DNA of 64,000 nucleotides from Aggregatilinea lenta (GCF_003569045.1 NZ_BFCB01000002.1:496001-560000), one strand, 5' to 3'. Positions 52,446 to 62,480 are shown, counted from the first letter of the stretch. The notes: generated by a model from the letters alone, not told the origin. Numbers and translations are program-made.

Positions 52446-52910
52446 CGATACGTTCTCCTCATTCTCGCAGGACCGGCTGGCTGCTCTCAGCGACCGCCAC
52501 CGCCTGTTGACTCTTTGTCGCGCACGTCTTCGGAAAGAAAATAAGCAGGCCCGCACGCCGGACTGCCCGCCTATCAAGGCTCCCAGCTCCCGGCACGCAG
52601 CGCCAGCAGTTGCATTATCAGCGGGGGCAATTGTAGCTAAGGGACCGCTCAGCGTCAATGGTTGATCGGCAGCGATGGGGAGGAACATATTGTTACCACC
52701 GGGCCTACAGACGGCGAACCGCGCCGGTACCGCCGGGGCATCCACCAAATCCACGCGTTTACCGCCCTATTTATACCTGGCACGACCGCCGGGCAGCCCC
52801 CCGCAATCGAAATCCAACCGGCTGCCTGACAACTCTCGACGGGCCGCGGCACGCCTCTTATAATACCGTCCTGATGGTTCCGCAACCGCCGCACTGCGAG
52901 GGTTCTGCCC
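52446..52910. other. Intergenic region of 465 bp with the bL25 promoter and leader
   Basis: It contains the bL25 promoter at 52630-52658 and a GC-rich leader. Around 52545-52585 the minus strand can form GCAG-CCG...CGG-CTGC followed by TTATTTTC, a weak attenuator candidate. The 52660-52910 part leads to the plus-strand GT-C gene; no clear promoter was seen there and no gene. Confidence 0.55.
52630..52658 (-). promoter_or_regulatory. Promoter of the bL25 gene
   Basis: TTGACG (52653-52658), 17-nt spacer, TACAAT (52630-52635). The start would be near 52623, leaving a leader of about 180 nt. Confidence 0.75.
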
Positions 52911-54872
52911 ATGACTTACCGCGACGCCCTCTCCCCCACACTGCGACGCGCGATGCTGGCCGCGATCCTGGCCGTGGGCGCGTGGCTGCGCTTCCAGCAC
53001 CTGGGCGCGATCGAGTACAACGTCGATCAGGCGTACCCGGTCTGGCAGGCGATCCGCACCCTGCGCGAGGGCGCGCTGCCGCTGGTCGGCCAGGGCACGT
53101 CGGTGCTGTTCGCCAATCCCCCACTGACGGGTTACCTCTATATTCCGGTGATCGCCCTGTTCCGCGCGCCGATTGCGGCCTACGTCTTCACACTGATCCT
53201 GAACACGTTTGCGATCTGGCTGGCCTACCGCGCGCTCGAGCGGCTGCTTGGCCCGCGCGCGGCGCTGGTTGGCGCGGCGCTGTTCGCGGTCAACCCGTGG
53301 ATCGTTGAGGACAGCCGCCGCACCTGGGTCCAGGCTCTCGCGCCGTTTTTCGTGTGCCTGATTTTCTGGGCGCTGGCTCCCGTCCTGACGCAGCAGACGC
53401 GCCGCCCATTTCGCCTGACGCTGATCGCGCTGCTGGCCTTCGCGATTTTCGCCCACAGCTATCTGCTGGCCTATGCGCTCGGCGCACCGATTGCCGTGCT
53501 GCTGCTGATCTTCCGGCGGCGCATACCGTGGCGCGCGGTGATGCTCGGCGGCACGGTCTTCGCGCTGCTGGTAGCGCTTTATGCGGTCGGGTTGGCGCGG
53601 CAGTGGGACGACACGCAGCGCCGCGCGGAAGACTTCGCAGGCGGCGGTGCATCCCTCAGCGCGGAGGCGCTCGACCACGCGCTGCGGTTGGTCAGCGGGT
53701 GGAATTACGCCGCCGTACGCGGCCAGGACGCCCCGGCGGGTGACGCGGGTCTGCGCGACGGTCTGGACGACATCCCGTTCGTGCTGTGGACCGCCGCCGT
53801 GATCGCGGGCGCGGTGATGGCGATCCGCGCGCTGGTCCGGCGCGACGCAACCGCTCCGCCCGGTCTGCCCGCCCCGCAGGACGCCGCGCTCCTGCTGCTG
53901 GTGTGGTTCGCGCTGCCCGTGCTGATGATGAGTAACGTATCGCAGCGCGTGCACCCGTTTTACCTGCTGCTGACCGTACCCGCCGGGCACGGATTGGCAG
54001 CGTGGGGCGTGCGCCCGCTGCTGAATCGTCGCGGTCCGGCGCTGCTGGTCGCGGCGGCAGTCATTGGAACAGGCGCTATCGGCGGGTTGAACGCGGTGCG
54101 CTTCGCGCAGGACTCGGCAGCGCATCCCGGTGAGGACGTGCCCACCCTGCCTCTGGCCGAAGCGAGCCACCTTGGCAACCGTCTGCGCGATGCCTGGGAA
54201 CCGGGCATAGCGGTGTACGGCGACGTCGATCCGTGGACGCCCGGCACACTCATCGGGGAGCCGGTGCGCGTGGAACGCATCGTACAGCACGACCGCGCCA
54301 TGCTGATTCCGCCCGCTGGCGGGTTGTACCTCGGCTTCCGCGCGGATGGCGATATGCTGCCGGTCGAGCCGCTTGTCGGAGAGCGGACAGGCGATCCGCT
54401 CGTGCTGCGCGACGGCGTGCAAATCGACCTGTGGCGCGCCACGCCGGAGGACGCCACGCCCGATCACGCGGCAGACGCGCCCTCGGACATCGGCGCGCGG
54501 CTGGTCGGTTGGTCGCTGGATGGCGATCTCGCACCGGGCGCTCACGTCACGCTGACCCTGGCGTGGCGGATCGACTCGGTCGAGCCGGATCGCGGCGTGT
54601 GGGCCTTTGGCCCCTACGCGCACGTCTCGGACGCGAACAGCGCGCAGGTCGTCAACACGGGCGGCGCGGTGATCCCCGGCGTCATGTGGAAGCTGGACGA
54701 TCTCATGCTGCACCGCTTTTCGTTCGACATCCCGGCAGATGCGCAGGGTCCACTGGTGCTGGACGTGGGTCTCTACGACAGCGTGCGCGGCGTCAACGCG
54801 ATCTTCGAGACGCGCGGTCCGGACGGCAGCGTGCGGTACGGCGCGGACGTCCGGCTGGAAGGCAGCAACTAG
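52911..54872 (+). CDS. GT-C-type membrane glycosyltransferase-like protein (653 aa)
   Basis: The first helix spans about 12-28 and is followed by the loop HLGAIEYNVDQAYPVW, where D39 is in the position of the GT-C acidic residue. About ten helices follow to residue ~410. The C-terminal ~240 aa are soluble and beta-rich (PGAHVTLTLAWRIDSVEPDR) and resemble the ectodomain at the end of the 623-aa protein at 33735. It acts probably on lipid-linked sugars; the acceptor is unknown. It is a lone gene on plus, well away from the minus-strand glycan run, which may mean separate regulation. The ATG at 52911 was used; no Shine-Dalgarno sequence is clear. Confidence 0.8.
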   Translation: MTYRDALSPTLRRAMLAAILAVGAWLRFQHLGAIEYNVDQAYPVWQAIRTLREGALPLVGQGTSVLFANPPLTGYLYIPVIALFRAPIAAYVFTLILNTFAIWLAYRALERLLGPRAALVGAALFAVNPWIVEDSRRTWVQALAPFFVCLIFWALAPVLTQQTRRPFRLTLIALLAFAIFAHSYLLAYALGAPIAVLLLIFRRRIPWRAVMLGGTVFALLVALYAVGLARQWDDTQRRAEDFAGGGASLSAEALDHALRLVSGWNYAAVRGQDAPAGDAGLRDGLDDIPFVLWTAAVIAGAVMAIRALVRRDATAPPGLPAPQDAALLLLVWFALPVLMMSNVSQRVHPFYLLLTVPAGHGLAAWGVRPLLNRRGPALLVAAAVIGTGAIGGLNAVRFAQDSAAHPGEDVPTLPLAEASHLGNRLRDAWEPGIAVYGDVDPWTPGTLIGEPVRVERIVQHDRAMLIPPAGGLYLGFRADGDMLPVEPLVGERTGDPLVLRDGVQIDLWRATPEDATPDHAADAPSDIGARLVGWSLDGDLAPGAHVTLTLAWRIDSVEPDRGVWAFGPYAHVSDANSAQVVNTGGAVIPGVMWKLDDLMLHRFSFDIPADAQGPLVLDVGLYDSVRGVNAIFETRGPDGSVRYGADVRLEGSN

Positions 54873-54929
54873 CGAAAAAGCAAAGCACGGCACCCTGTTG
54901 AGTTGCCCTTGTCAGAGCGAGGCTTAGCG

Positions 54930-55018
54930 CAAATACGCCCCTACAGTCCGGCTCTTTCGGGCGGAGCAATGCTCTTTAACGTTTAAATCCCAAAACCAGG
55001 GCGGGTTAATCCGCCCCC
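54930..55018. repeat. Family A repeats, degenerate
   Basis: The pieces ACGCCCCTAC, GGGCGGAGCAATGCTC and CCAGGGCGGGTTAATCCGCC follow one another. The last has a clean GGGCGG / CCGCCC hairpin. Confidence 0.5.
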
Positions 55019-55044
55019 ACAAAACCCAGTTGGGTGCTGCCTGT

Positions 55045-55086
55045 CTCCCCTCTCCAACCCAGATTGGAGAGGGGCCGGGGGTGAGG
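55045..55086. repeat. Family B palindromic repeat
   Basis: TCTCCCCTCTCCAACC and GATTGGAGAGGGGCCG form the hairpin, followed by GGGGTGAGGT. It matches 26368 and 39736. Confidence 0.65.
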
Positions 55087-55107
55087 TCGCGGTTGCTTTT
55101 GCCTTTC

Positions 55108-55140
55108 GCTCTTGGCTAACCGCCGATCGCTAACCGCTGA
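55108..55140. repeat. Family C repeat
   Basis: GCTCTTGGCTAACCGCCGAT is followed by CGCTAACCGCTGA. It matches the copy at the truB stop (2291-2324). Confidence 0.55.
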
Positions 55141-55187
55141 CTTTGGTCGTGTTGACAAGGATCGCCCGCTTCAGGATAATCGCGCAC

Positions 55188-57638
55188 ATGACGAAACGAC
55201 ACACGCTCCTCGCCCTGGTTCTGCTCGCGGTCGCATTCAGCGGCGCGGGCTGCAATTTTTCGCACAACGACAAGGTGATCGTGGTGACCGCCACGCCCAA
55301 TCACCTGCTCGTCCCGCCCACCGGGGAGCCGACCGTGCCCTACGTCACGCCTACGCCGCACACGGTCCCCACGCCGACCACCCCGCCCCGCGAAGCGGTC
55401 GAGGACGCGAAGGCCGCGCTGCGCAACGGTGATTACGAAACCGCCGTCACGATGTACGAGGGCGTCCTGGCCGACGACACCGCTGAGGATGCGCTGCGCA
55501 GTTCGGCGGCGTATGGCCTGGGCGAAGCCGCCCTGCGCGAGGGTCTGTACCAGCGCGCGACCCTGGCACTGACCAAGTTCATCCGCGAGTTTCCCGACGA
55601 TCCGCGTATTCCGCACGCCTACTTCCTGCGCGGCGACGCATACCAGGGCATCGGGGAATGGCAGTTTTCCATCGACGACTTCAACACCTACCTGGGGCTG
55701 CGCCCCGGCGTGATCGACAGCTACGCCTACGAGCGCATCGGGGACGCGTACCTCGCGCTCGAACAGCCGGAACAGGCGCTGACCACTTATGCCAAAGCCG
55801 CCGAAGCGACGCGCGCCCTCGCCCCACTCATGGCGCTGCGCGAGCGTGTGGCCGCCAGCTACCTCAACGCGGGCCAGCCGACGCTGGCGGTCCAGCAGTA
55901 CGACGCGATCCTCGCCGAAGCGAACAACGCCGCCTATCGCGCCAGCATCGAGCTTCAGGCAGCACAGGTCGAGCTGGCGAACGGCGACATCGGCGGCGCG
56001 CACCAGCGCTTGCAGCGCATCGTGCGCGACTACCCCGACACCTACTCGGCCTACGGCGCGCTGCAAGCCCTGCTCGACGCGGGGCTGGCAATCGATTCGC
56101 TCCAGCAGGGTAGAATTTATTTCGCCAACGAGGACTATCAGGCCGCGATCCAGGCGTTCAACGACTACACCAGCGAAACCGGCGTCGCGCCGGCGGACGT
56201 GCTGCTGATGCTCGGCCAGGCCTACCGCGCGGTGGGCAATCCGCAGGCCGCGCTGACGACGTTCCAGACCGTGATCGACTATTACCCCGACGACACTGCG
56301 TTTGGCGATGCGTGGCTCGAACAGGGCCGCACGTTGTTCCAGAGTGGCGATACCGCCGGGGCAATCCAGAAATACAGCGCCCTGGCGACGCAGCATCCCG
56401 ACGTGACGCAGGGTGCGGAGGCACTGTGGCGCGCGGGCTATCTCTACGGGCAGCAGGGCAACGTGGACAGCGCCCTGGCGACCTTCGACATCCTCGGCCA
56501 GATGTTCCCCGGCACGGAATGGGCACAGGACGGCCTGATCATGGGCGCGACGCTCGCCACCGGCCAGGGCGACACGGCCAGCGCCAGCCAGATGTACAGC
56601 CAGCTTGCCGCAACTGCCACCGGCGAAAATCAGGCGATGGGCTATTTGTGGGTCGGGCGGCTGTACCAGCAGGACGGCAAGGACGACCTCGCGCGGCAGG
56701 CGTATCAGGCCGCGGCAGCAGCCGATCCCGGCGGTTACTACAGCGTGCGGGCGGAAGACCTGCTCGCCGGGCGCGAGCCGTTTGCGCCGCCCGCCGACTT
56801 CACGCTGACCTTCGACGAAGGCACGGAGCTGGCCGCCGCCGAGGACTGGCTGCGTTCGACCTTTAGCATCACCCAGGAAGGCACGCTCTACACGCTCAGC
56901 GACACGCTCAAGGCCGATCCGCGCATGATCCGGGGCCAGGAGCTGCTGGCCGTCACCGCCTATTCGGACGCCGAAGAAGAACTCAGCGCCCTGCGCGAAG
57001 AGTACAACGACGATCCGCTGGCGCTGTACCAGCTTGCGATCTTCTTCCGCGACGAGAACCTGTACCGCCTCTCGATCGAAGCCGCCGCCCGGCTGATCAC
57101 ACTCGCGGAGGTGGACACGCTCAGCGTGCCGTCGGCCATCGCGCGGCTGCGCTATCCGGTCTACTACAGCGACCTCGTGCTGCCCGCCACCCAGGAATAC
57201 AACCTCGACCCGCTGCTGGTCTTCGCGCTGATCCGGCAGGAGAGTTTATTCGAGGGCTTCGCCACGTCCTACGCCGCCGCCCAGGGCCTCATGCAGATCA
57301 TTCCCGACACGGGCGAATGGATCGCGCTGCAGCTCGGCTGGCCGGACTACCAGAACAGCGACGTGTACCGTCCGTACATCAACGTGCACTTCGGCGCGTA
57401 CTACCTGTCCTTCGTACTCGATCTGGTCGACAACGAGCCTTACGCCGCGCTAGCCGGGTACAACGGTGGGCCGAGCAACGCCGTCAACTGGCTGGGCATC
57501 TCCGGCCCGGACCTGGACCTGTTCGTGCAGACGATTGAGTACGACGAGACGCAGGCCTACGTGCGCCGCATCTACGAAAATTACAGCATCTACCGCGCGC
57601 TCTACGGCGCCGGGGACGCCACGCAGCCCAGCGGCTGA
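55188..57638 (+). CDS. Lipoprotein lytic transglycosylase with TPR-like repeat region (Slt-type)
   Basis: An 816-aa envelope enzyme that cleaves peptidoglycan with formation of 1,6-anhydro ends. The N-terminus is a lipoprotein signal (TLLALVLLAVAFSGAGC, lipid-attachment Cys at about 22), followed by a Pro/Thr linker (about 45-68). Residues ~70-620 are tandem helical TPR-like repeats (e.g. IGDAYLALEQPEQALTTYAK). The catalytic SLT domain is at ~660-790: the glutamate is E685 in LIRQESLF, with GLMQIIPDTGEW and AGYNGGPSNAVNW. The gene starts at 55188 (ATG). It is not in an obvious operon. Confidence 0.93.
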   Translation: MTKRHTLLALVLLAVAFSGAGCNFSHNDKVIVVTATPNHLLVPPTGEPTVPYVTPTPHTVPTPTTPPREAVEDAKAALRNGDYETAVTMYEGVLADDTAEDALRSSAAYGLGEAALREGLYQRATLALTKFIREFPDDPRIPHAYFLRGDAYQGIGEWQFSIDDFNTYLGLRPGVIDSYAYERIGDAYLALEQPEQALTTYAKAAEATRALAPLMALRERVAASYLNAGQPTLAVQQYDAILAEANNAAYRASIELQAAQVELANGDIGGAHQRLQRIVRDYPDTYSAYGALQALLDAGLAIDSLQQGRIYFANEDYQAAIQAFNDYTSETGVAPADVLLMLGQAYRAVGNPQAALTTFQTVIDYYPDDTAFGDAWLEQGRTLFQSGDTAGAIQKYSALATQHPDVTQGAEALWRAGYLYGQQGNVDSALATFDILGQMFPGTEWAQDGLIMGATLATGQGDTASASQMYSQLAATATGENQAMGYLWVGRLYQQDGKDDLARQAYQAAAAADPGGYYSVRAEDLLAGREPFAPPADFTLTFDEGTELAAAEDWLRSTFSITQEGTLYTLSDTLKADPRMIRGQELLAVTAYSDAEEELSALREEYNDDPLALYQLAIFFRDENLYRLSIEAAARLITLAEVDTLSVPSAIARLRYPVYYSDLVLPATQEYNLDPLLVFALIRQESLFEGFATSYAAAQGLMQIIPDTGEWIALQLGWPDYQNSDVYRPYINVHFGAYYLSFVLDLVDNEPYAALAGYNGGPSNAVNWLGISGPDLDLFVQTIEYDETQAYVRRIYENYSIYRALYGAGDATQPSG

Positions 57639-57710
57639 TCGCGGCCCCCACCACCCCGGCCTTCGCGTGCCGCGCACTCGACTGGTCCCCGGTTTCCGCT
57701 TATACTCTTC

Positions 57711-57743
57711 ATAGGCTGCGTCCCGCAAGATGCAGCCTATTTA
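57711..57743 (+). terminator. Terminator after the lytic transglycosylase gene
   Basis: ATAGGCTGC and GCAGCCTAT form a perfect 9-bp stem with a 12-nt loop, followed by TTTAC. The T-run is short. Confidence 0.55.
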
Positions 57744-57890
57744 CGATCAATCCAACGCTCCCCGACAATTTAATTCGTCTCGTTCCAGAACGCGTCAGAC
57801 GTACAAACGCCGTCCTGTTAAGATCTCACAAGCGCACTTTACTTTGGCTCAGCGGCGGGACGGACCGCCCTATTTGCACAAGGAGTCAGA

Positions 57891-59450
57891 ATGATGCGAA
57901 CGAAAACATTTTGGGCTGTGCTCAGCGTGGGGATGCTGGCCGGGGTGCTGGCGCTGACGGCGCTGCCGGTGGGCATCGCGGACGCGCGGCAGCAGGCATC
58001 GCCAACCCCCGGCGGGCTGGGTGGACTCGCCATCGCCACCGCAACGCCAATGGCGGCGGAGCCAACCGCGCAGTCGCCCGCAGAACCGACCACCGAACCA
58101 TCTCAGGGCGGCACGCTGCTGCCGACCCTGGACGAGGCGAGTCTGGAAGCGCTGAACCTGGCCGCCGAAGACGTCCCGGCGCAGTTCGCGGCCAACCGCG
58201 AGGCCACCACCTACAGTCTGTCCGACCTGATCGAGCAGGTCCGGCCCGCGTCCGCCGAGCTGGCCGACACGATGCAGGCGCTGTCGGACGAATACGCGTG
58301 GTACACGTCGGTCGGGGTAGCCTACACAGCCTGCGAGCCGAGCATCCCCGTGTCGAAGATTTACAGCGAGATCGGGCAGCTCGGCAGCCCGGATCTGGCC
58401 CGCGCCTTCGTCGACGATCCGCGTCTGCCGATTGTGTACCAAACCGTGGGCTACACCACCGATCCGTCTGAACTGGCCGGGGTGCACGGCTGGCTGACCA
58501 GCATGTCCGTCCAGCCCACCTGCTTCGACGCCGAGACGGAATATAACCTGAACTTCGACTACCAGGGCCTGCTGATCAGCGCCTCGGTGGCAGTCAACAG
58601 CGCCACCGACATGGCCCTGGTGGAGGACCTGCTCAGCCAACTCGCGGCGATACTCGTCGCCAAGGTAGACGTGCTCGGCCAGGGCGGGTTCGCGCCGACT
58701 CCGGTTGGCCCGGTCGTCATGGAACCAACGGAGGCTCCACTGCCGACCGAAGCCGCACTGCCGACCACCGCGCCGGAACCAACCGAGGCCACCCAGCCGA
58801 CGCCCAAGCCCACTACGAGCGGACTGCTGTTCGGCGCGACGGCCACTCCAGCCGGATCGAGCGGCGATGACGATGACATGGTACTCCAGCAGATCGACGC
58901 GGTGATGCCCACCATCGACGAGCTGGCGCTGCCGCAGCCGCCTTTTGTCCTCAACACGGAACTGACCGGCATTTCCACGGCGGACGAGCTGGTCGCGGAT
59001 TTACAAAGCGTCGGGCTGACCGAGCTAGCGTCGGCGGTCCAGCAAGCCAACACAGCGAATAACCTGCTGGGCCAGGTCACTTATGTGTGGGGTACCGGGG
59101 ATGAGTGCCCGTCCACAGCAGGACTGTCGGTCGAAAGCGACGTGGCGATGTTCGAGTCGGCGAAAAACGCGCAAGCGTATCTGGCCGACCCCGCGATCCG
59201 GCAGGCGTGGTTGAACACAGGGATCTTCCAGACCTACGACATCACCGACGGCACGGTCACCGCGCAGGGCACCATCACGAACCAGTGCGGCGAGGTGACG
59301 CTCTACGCGCAGGTGATTAGCTCGGGCCGCTTCAGCCTCACGGCGCTGGTCGTCGCCTATTCCACGGCCAGCGAAGTGGATATGCAGGGCGTGGTGGACT
59401 CACTGAACCAGTTTGTGCTGCAAAAGATGGACGCCGCCGGGATCGAGTAG
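57891..59450 (+). CDS. Secreted protein with internal duplication, unknown function
   Basis: A 519-aa protein. The signal peptide covers about 1-33, followed by a Pro/Thr-rich linker. Two related modules follow: residues about 85-265 and about 330-515. Each contains an aromatic strand before a Cys (YTACEPS, and GTGDECPS), an A-AFVDDP or AYLADP segment, a second Cys (QPTCFD, NQCGEV) and a final hydrophobic helix (ALVEDLLSQLAAIL, DMQGVVDSLNQFVL). The pair of Cys could form one disulfide per module. A Thr/Pro/Ala linker (about 270-325) joins them. I know no named domain for it. AAGGAG precedes the ATG at 57891. It is downstream of the lytic transglycosylase. Confidence 0.72.
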   Translation: MMRTKTFWAVLSVGMLAGVLALTALPVGIADARQQASPTPGGLGGLAIATATPMAAEPTAQSPAEPTTEPSQGGTLLPTLDEASLEALNLAAEDVPAQFAANREATTYSLSDLIEQVRPASAELADTMQALSDEYAWYTSVGVAYTACEPSIPVSKIYSEIGQLGSPDLARAFVDDPRLPIVYQTVGYTTDPSELAGVHGWLTSMSVQPTCFDAETEYNLNFDYQGLLISASVAVNSATDMALVEDLLSQLAAILVAKVDVLGQGGFAPTPVGPVVMEPTEAPLPTEAALPTTAPEPTEATQPTPKPTTSGLLFGATATPAGSSGDDDDMVLQQIDAVMPTIDELALPQPPFVLNTELTGISTADELVADLQSVGLTELASAVQQANTANNLLGQVTYVWGTGDECPSTAGLSVESDVAMFESAKNAQAYLADPAIRQAWLNTGIFQTYDITDGTVTAQGTITNQCGEVTLYAQVISSGRFSLTALVVAYSTASEVDMQGVVDSLNQFVLQKMDAAGIE

Positions 59451-59481
59451 GCAGAGAAACCGGGCTTCCCAGTCAGGGACA

Positions 59482-59579
59482 TGCCCCCCATCCCGGCCCT
59501 TCCCCCGCAAGGAGGAAGGGAGAAAACCAGATTTTCAAGCCCTTCCCTCTTCACGGCGGAGGGGTTTGGGGTGGGGGCA
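59482..59579. repeat. Degenerate family B-like inverted repeat
   Basis: GCCCCCCATCCCGGCCCTTC and GGAGGGGTTTGGGGTGGGGG are imperfect inverted ends, with CCCTTCC / GGAAGGG inside. It fills the gap between convergent genes and may help termination. Confidence 0.45.
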
Positions 59580-59593
59580 GACTGCCTTTTGTG

Positions 59594-61687
59594 CTAACGC
59601 CCTTCGTCGCGCGGGACGGTGGGCGCGCCGTCGAGCTGCGCCGCCAGCGCCTCGGCACTCACCACCGGAGCCGCGCAGACGAAGTTCTCGCACACGTACG
59701 CGGCGGGCTGGCCGTCACGCAGAGTCCGCGTGCGCAGCAGCGCCGGGACCGCCGATGACCCCGCGTCACGCGGCGACAACGCGACCAGCGCCAGCGGGCG
59801 ATACTTGCCGCGTACGATCCGCAGCATGGCGCTCATCGCCATGTCCTGCGGATCGCCGATCAGCGCGATCTCGACCGGGCGGCGCAGCCACAGGTCCAGC
59901 CCGATCAGCATCTGCCCGAACGCGGACGGGTACTCGTCCAGCGCCCCGCCGAGCGCGCGGTACACGGCCAGCGCCGCGTCTTCGTAGCGTGTCTCGCCCG
60001 TATAACCAGTCAGTCGCAGCAAGTCGTACGCGATCAGCCCGCTGCCAGACGGGATCACGTTGTCCTGCACGTTGCGCGGGCGCACGATCAGATCCTCGTG
60101 GTCGTCGCTGGTGTCGTAGAACCCGCCGTCATCCGCGCGGAAGTGCTCCATGACCACCCCGGCCAGCCGCTGCGCCTCGCCGAACCAGCGCGTGTCGAAC
60201 GTGGTCTGGTACAGCTCCAGCAGCCCGTCGATCACCTGCGCGTAATCTTCCAGGTAGCCGTTCAGGTGGCTGATACCGCCCTTGTGCGTGCGGTAAAGCC
60301 GCCCGTCCGGGCTGACCATCTCGCCCAGCAAGAAGTTCGCGCTAGCATGCGCCACCTCGCGGTATTCGTCTCGGTCGAGCACGCGCGCGGCTTCCGCGAA
60401 GGCCGCCAGCGTCATGCCGTTCCACGCCGTCAGGATTTTATCGTCCCGGCCCGGATGCACGCGCGCCTTGCGCAGCGTATAGAGCACCGTCCTGGCGGCG
60501 GAGACGTCGTCGCGCATCCGCTCGACGGACAGGCCGTGCCGCACCGCGACGCGTTCCAACATGTCCGCCACGTGCAGAATGTTTTTGCCCTCAAAGTTAC
60601 CGTCCGCCGTCACGCCCCAATACGCGAACAGCGCGTCCACGTTGTCCACCACGCCGTCGAGCGCCTTGCGCAGCTCGTCCGCGCTCCACACGTAGAACTT
60701 ACCCTCCTCGCCCTCGGAGTCGGCATCCTGCGAGCTGTAAAAGCCGCCGCCGGGCGCGGTCATCTCGCGCAGGATCCAGTCCAGCGTGTCCTCGACCACC
60801 TCGCGCAGCGCCGGATCGCCGGAGACCTGCCACGCGTGCAGATACACGCGCGCCAGCAGCGCGTTGTCGTACAGCATCTTCTCAAAGTGCGGTACCAGCC
60901 ATACCTCGTCCACGCTATAGCGATGGAAGCCCCCACCAAGCTGGTCGTAGAGGCCGCCTTGCGCCATCTTGCGCAGCGTCAGCAGCACCGCTTGCAGTGC
61001 CTGGTCGTTCCCGGTCGCATGGTGATAGCGCAGAAGGTATTCGAGATTGACCGGGTTCGGGAACTTGGGCTTGCCGCGTGACAGGCCGCCGTGCACCGGG
61101 TCCGCGCGCTGGATTTGGTTCAGCGCAGCGGCATCCAGAAGCTGATCGGAGAGGAAATCCGGCTCGACCGCCCCCCCTTCCAGCATGCCCCGGCTGAGGT
61201 CGCCGGACAGCGAGCGCGCCGCCTCTTCGACCTGCCGCCGCTTGTTGCGGTAGGCATCCAGCACGGCGGCCATGATCTGCTTGAAGCTCGCCATACCATA
61301 GCGCGGCTCCGGCGGGTAATACGTCCCGGCGTGGAACGGGTGCCCATCCGGCGTCAGAAAGACGGTCATCGGCCAGCCGCCCTGCCCCCGGTTGAAGATC
61401 AGCGTCGCCTGCATATAAATGTCGTCGAGGTCGGGGCGCTCTTCGCGGTCCACTTTGATGCTGACGAAGTTCTGGTTGATGAAGGCCGCGGTCGCCGGGT
61501 CCTCGAAGCTCTCGTGCGCCATGACGTGGCACCAGTGGCACGCCGAATAGCCGATACTCAGCAGGATCGGCCTGTCCTGGTCGCGCGCGGCCTGGAGCGC
61601 TTCCGGCCCCCAGGCGTACCAATCCACCGGGTTGTCCGCGTGCTGCAAGAGGTAGGGGCTGGTTTCGTGCTGCAAGCGGTTCGCCAT
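59594..61687 (-). CDS. Thioredoxin-fold DUF255 protein (YyaL / spermatogenesis-associated 20 type)
   Basis: A 697-aa cytosolic protein. The N-terminal thioredoxin-like domain has the CxxC site SACHWCHVM (C50, C53) and the signature [29 protein letters not shown] and [16 protein letters not shown] complete it. Residues ~200-690 form an (alpha/alpha)6-barrel-like part of the glycoside-hydrolase-like type, with [20 protein letters not shown]. The family is widespread and its reaction is unproven. A promoter with TATAAT lies upstream. No operon partner; the neighbour at 61914 is divergent. Confidence 0.9.
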   Translation of the reverse strand: MANRLQHETSPYLLQHADNPVDWYAWGPEALQAARDQDRPILLSIGYSACHWCHVMAHESFEDPATAAFINQNFVSIKVDREERPDLDDIYMQATLIFNRGQGGWPMTVFLTPDGHPFHAGTYYPPEPRYGMASFKQIMAAVLDAYRNKRRQVEEAARSLSGDLSRGMLEGGAVEPDFLSDQLLDAAALNQIQRADPVHGGLSRGKPKFPNPVNLEYLLRYHHATGNDQALQAVLLTLRKMAQGGLYDQLGGGFHRYSVDEVWLVPHFEKMLYDNALLARVYLHAWQVSGDPALREVVEDTLDWILREMTAPGGGFYSSQDADSEGEEGKFYVWSADELRKALDGVVDNVDALFAYWGVTADGNFEGKNILHVADMLERVAVRHGLSVERMRDDVSAARTVLYTLRKARVHPGRDDKILTAWNGMTLAAFAEAARVLDRDEYREVAHASANFLLGEMVSPDGRLYRTHKGGISHLNGYLEDYAQVIDGLLELYQTTFDTRWFGEAQRLAGVVMEHFRADDGGFYDTSDDHEDLIVRPRNVQDNVIPSGSGLIAYDLLRLTGYTGETRYEDAALAVYRALGGALDEYPSAFGQMLIGLDLWLRRPVEIALIGDPQDMAMSAMLRIVRGKYRPLALVALSPRDAGSSAVPALLRTRTLRDGQPAAYVCENFVCAAPVVSAEALAAQLDGAPTVPRDEGR

Positions 61688-61734
61688 GTGCGGTGCCTTT
61701 CCAACGATCGATTCGAGAACAAGCGTCCACGTAC

Positions 61735-61764
61735 ATTATAGTTTCGCGAAAATTGCAGAGGCAA
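61735..61764 (-). promoter_or_regulatory. Promoter of the DUF255 gene
   Basis: TTGCCT (61759-61764), 18-nt spacer, TATAAT (61735-61740). Confidence 0.6.
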
Positions 61765-61832
61765 AGGCCCGCCCAAAGCTACCCGTGCGCCCTAGCCCGG
61801 AAAGCCTCACGTGCACGCGACCAACCGCGCGC

Positions 61833-61862
61833 TTGACCTTGACAGAACATCCGTGCTATCCT
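61833..61862 (+). promoter_or_regulatory. Promoter of the second DinB gene
   Basis: TTGACC (61833-61838), 18-nt spacer, TATCCT (61857-61862). It is the only good match in this divergent gap. Confidence 0.55.
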
Positions 61863-61913
61863 GTTTCCCAGGGCGTACCCCCAGGGCGTATCTGTAGAGG
61901 AGCAACGTGCAAC

Positions 61914-62402
61914 ATGAATGCCGATGCCTTTCGCCATTTCTACGAGTACCACTTTACTCTGAACCGCAAACTGTGGGACACCCATATCACGTCCCTTCCC
62001 CAGAAACAGTTCACGCAGCCCGTCAGCTACTCGCAGGGGTCCGTACGAAACCAGATTGTTCATCTCATGAGCGCCGATGATTACTGGTTCAGCGGACTGC
62101 GGGGCGTCAGCAGGCCGGAGCCGCTCAATCCCGCTGACTTTGACGATCGGAACACTCTGCGCGCGGAGTGGGACACCATCGAGCAAAGGATGCGCGATTA
62201 CCTCGCCACCGTGCGGGACGATATGTTGTTCGGAAGACCGTTCATGGATGGCGAAGACGGCGATCTTCCGTTGTGGATGGCGCTTCTCCACGTGGTGAAT
62301 CACGGTACGGATCATCGCGCGCAGATTCTCAGGTTACTGAACGACTTGGGACTCAACACCGGGCCTCAAGATTACATCTTCTACATCTATGACGACCTGT
62401 AG
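61914..62402 (+). CDS. DinB-family protein
   Basis: A 162-aa protein. The first helix (RHFYEYHFTLNRKLWDTHI), the SVRNQIVHLMSADDYWFSGL region with one metal-type His, and the last-helix HVVNHGTDHRAQILRLLND with two His fit the three-His metal site of the DinB superfamily. The GLNTGPQDYIFYIYD tail is typical of DinB proteins. The family may use bacillithiol- or mycothiol-like thiols, but its role is unknown here. The ATG at 61914 follows AGAGGAG at a slightly long spacing. It does not resemble the DinB_2 protein at 10329 apart from fold. Confidence 0.87.
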   Translation: MNADAFRHFYEYHFTLNRKLWDTHITSLPQKQFTQPVSYSQGSVRNQIVHLMSADDYWFSGLRGVSRPEPLNPADFDDRNTLRAEWDTIEQRMRDYLATVRDDMLFGRPFMDGEDGDLPLWMALLHVVNHGTDHRAQILRLLNDLGLNTGPQDYIFYIYDDL

Positions 62403-62422
62403 CAGTGGCCTTGATAACAAGC

Positions 62423-62451
62423 GCGCCAGGACGGTTCTCCCATCCCGGCGC
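62423..62451. terminator. Hairpin between convergent DinB and OsmC genes
   Basis: GCGCC and GGCGC arms with further GGA/TCC and GG/CC pairs (some G-T) form a 12-bp stem. There is no T-run on either side, so termination is only possible. Confidence 0.4.
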
Positions 62452-62480
62452 GGGGCCATCGAGCCAATTTTAATGCGCGT

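Larger units (their letters stand above)
54873..55187. other. Intergenic region of 315 bp made of repeats
   Basis: It contains a family A copy (54930-55018, with GGGCGG-TTAAT-CCGCCC), a family B copy (55045-55086) and a family C copy (55108-55140), in that order. No gene, no clear terminator and no clear promoter were seen. Confidence 0.65.

Noticed and set aside
52446-52754. Upstream extension of bL25 by about 100 residues
   Set aside because: Low-complexity Arg-rich translation that runs through the promoter; the ATG at 52445 has a good Shine-Dalgarno sequence.
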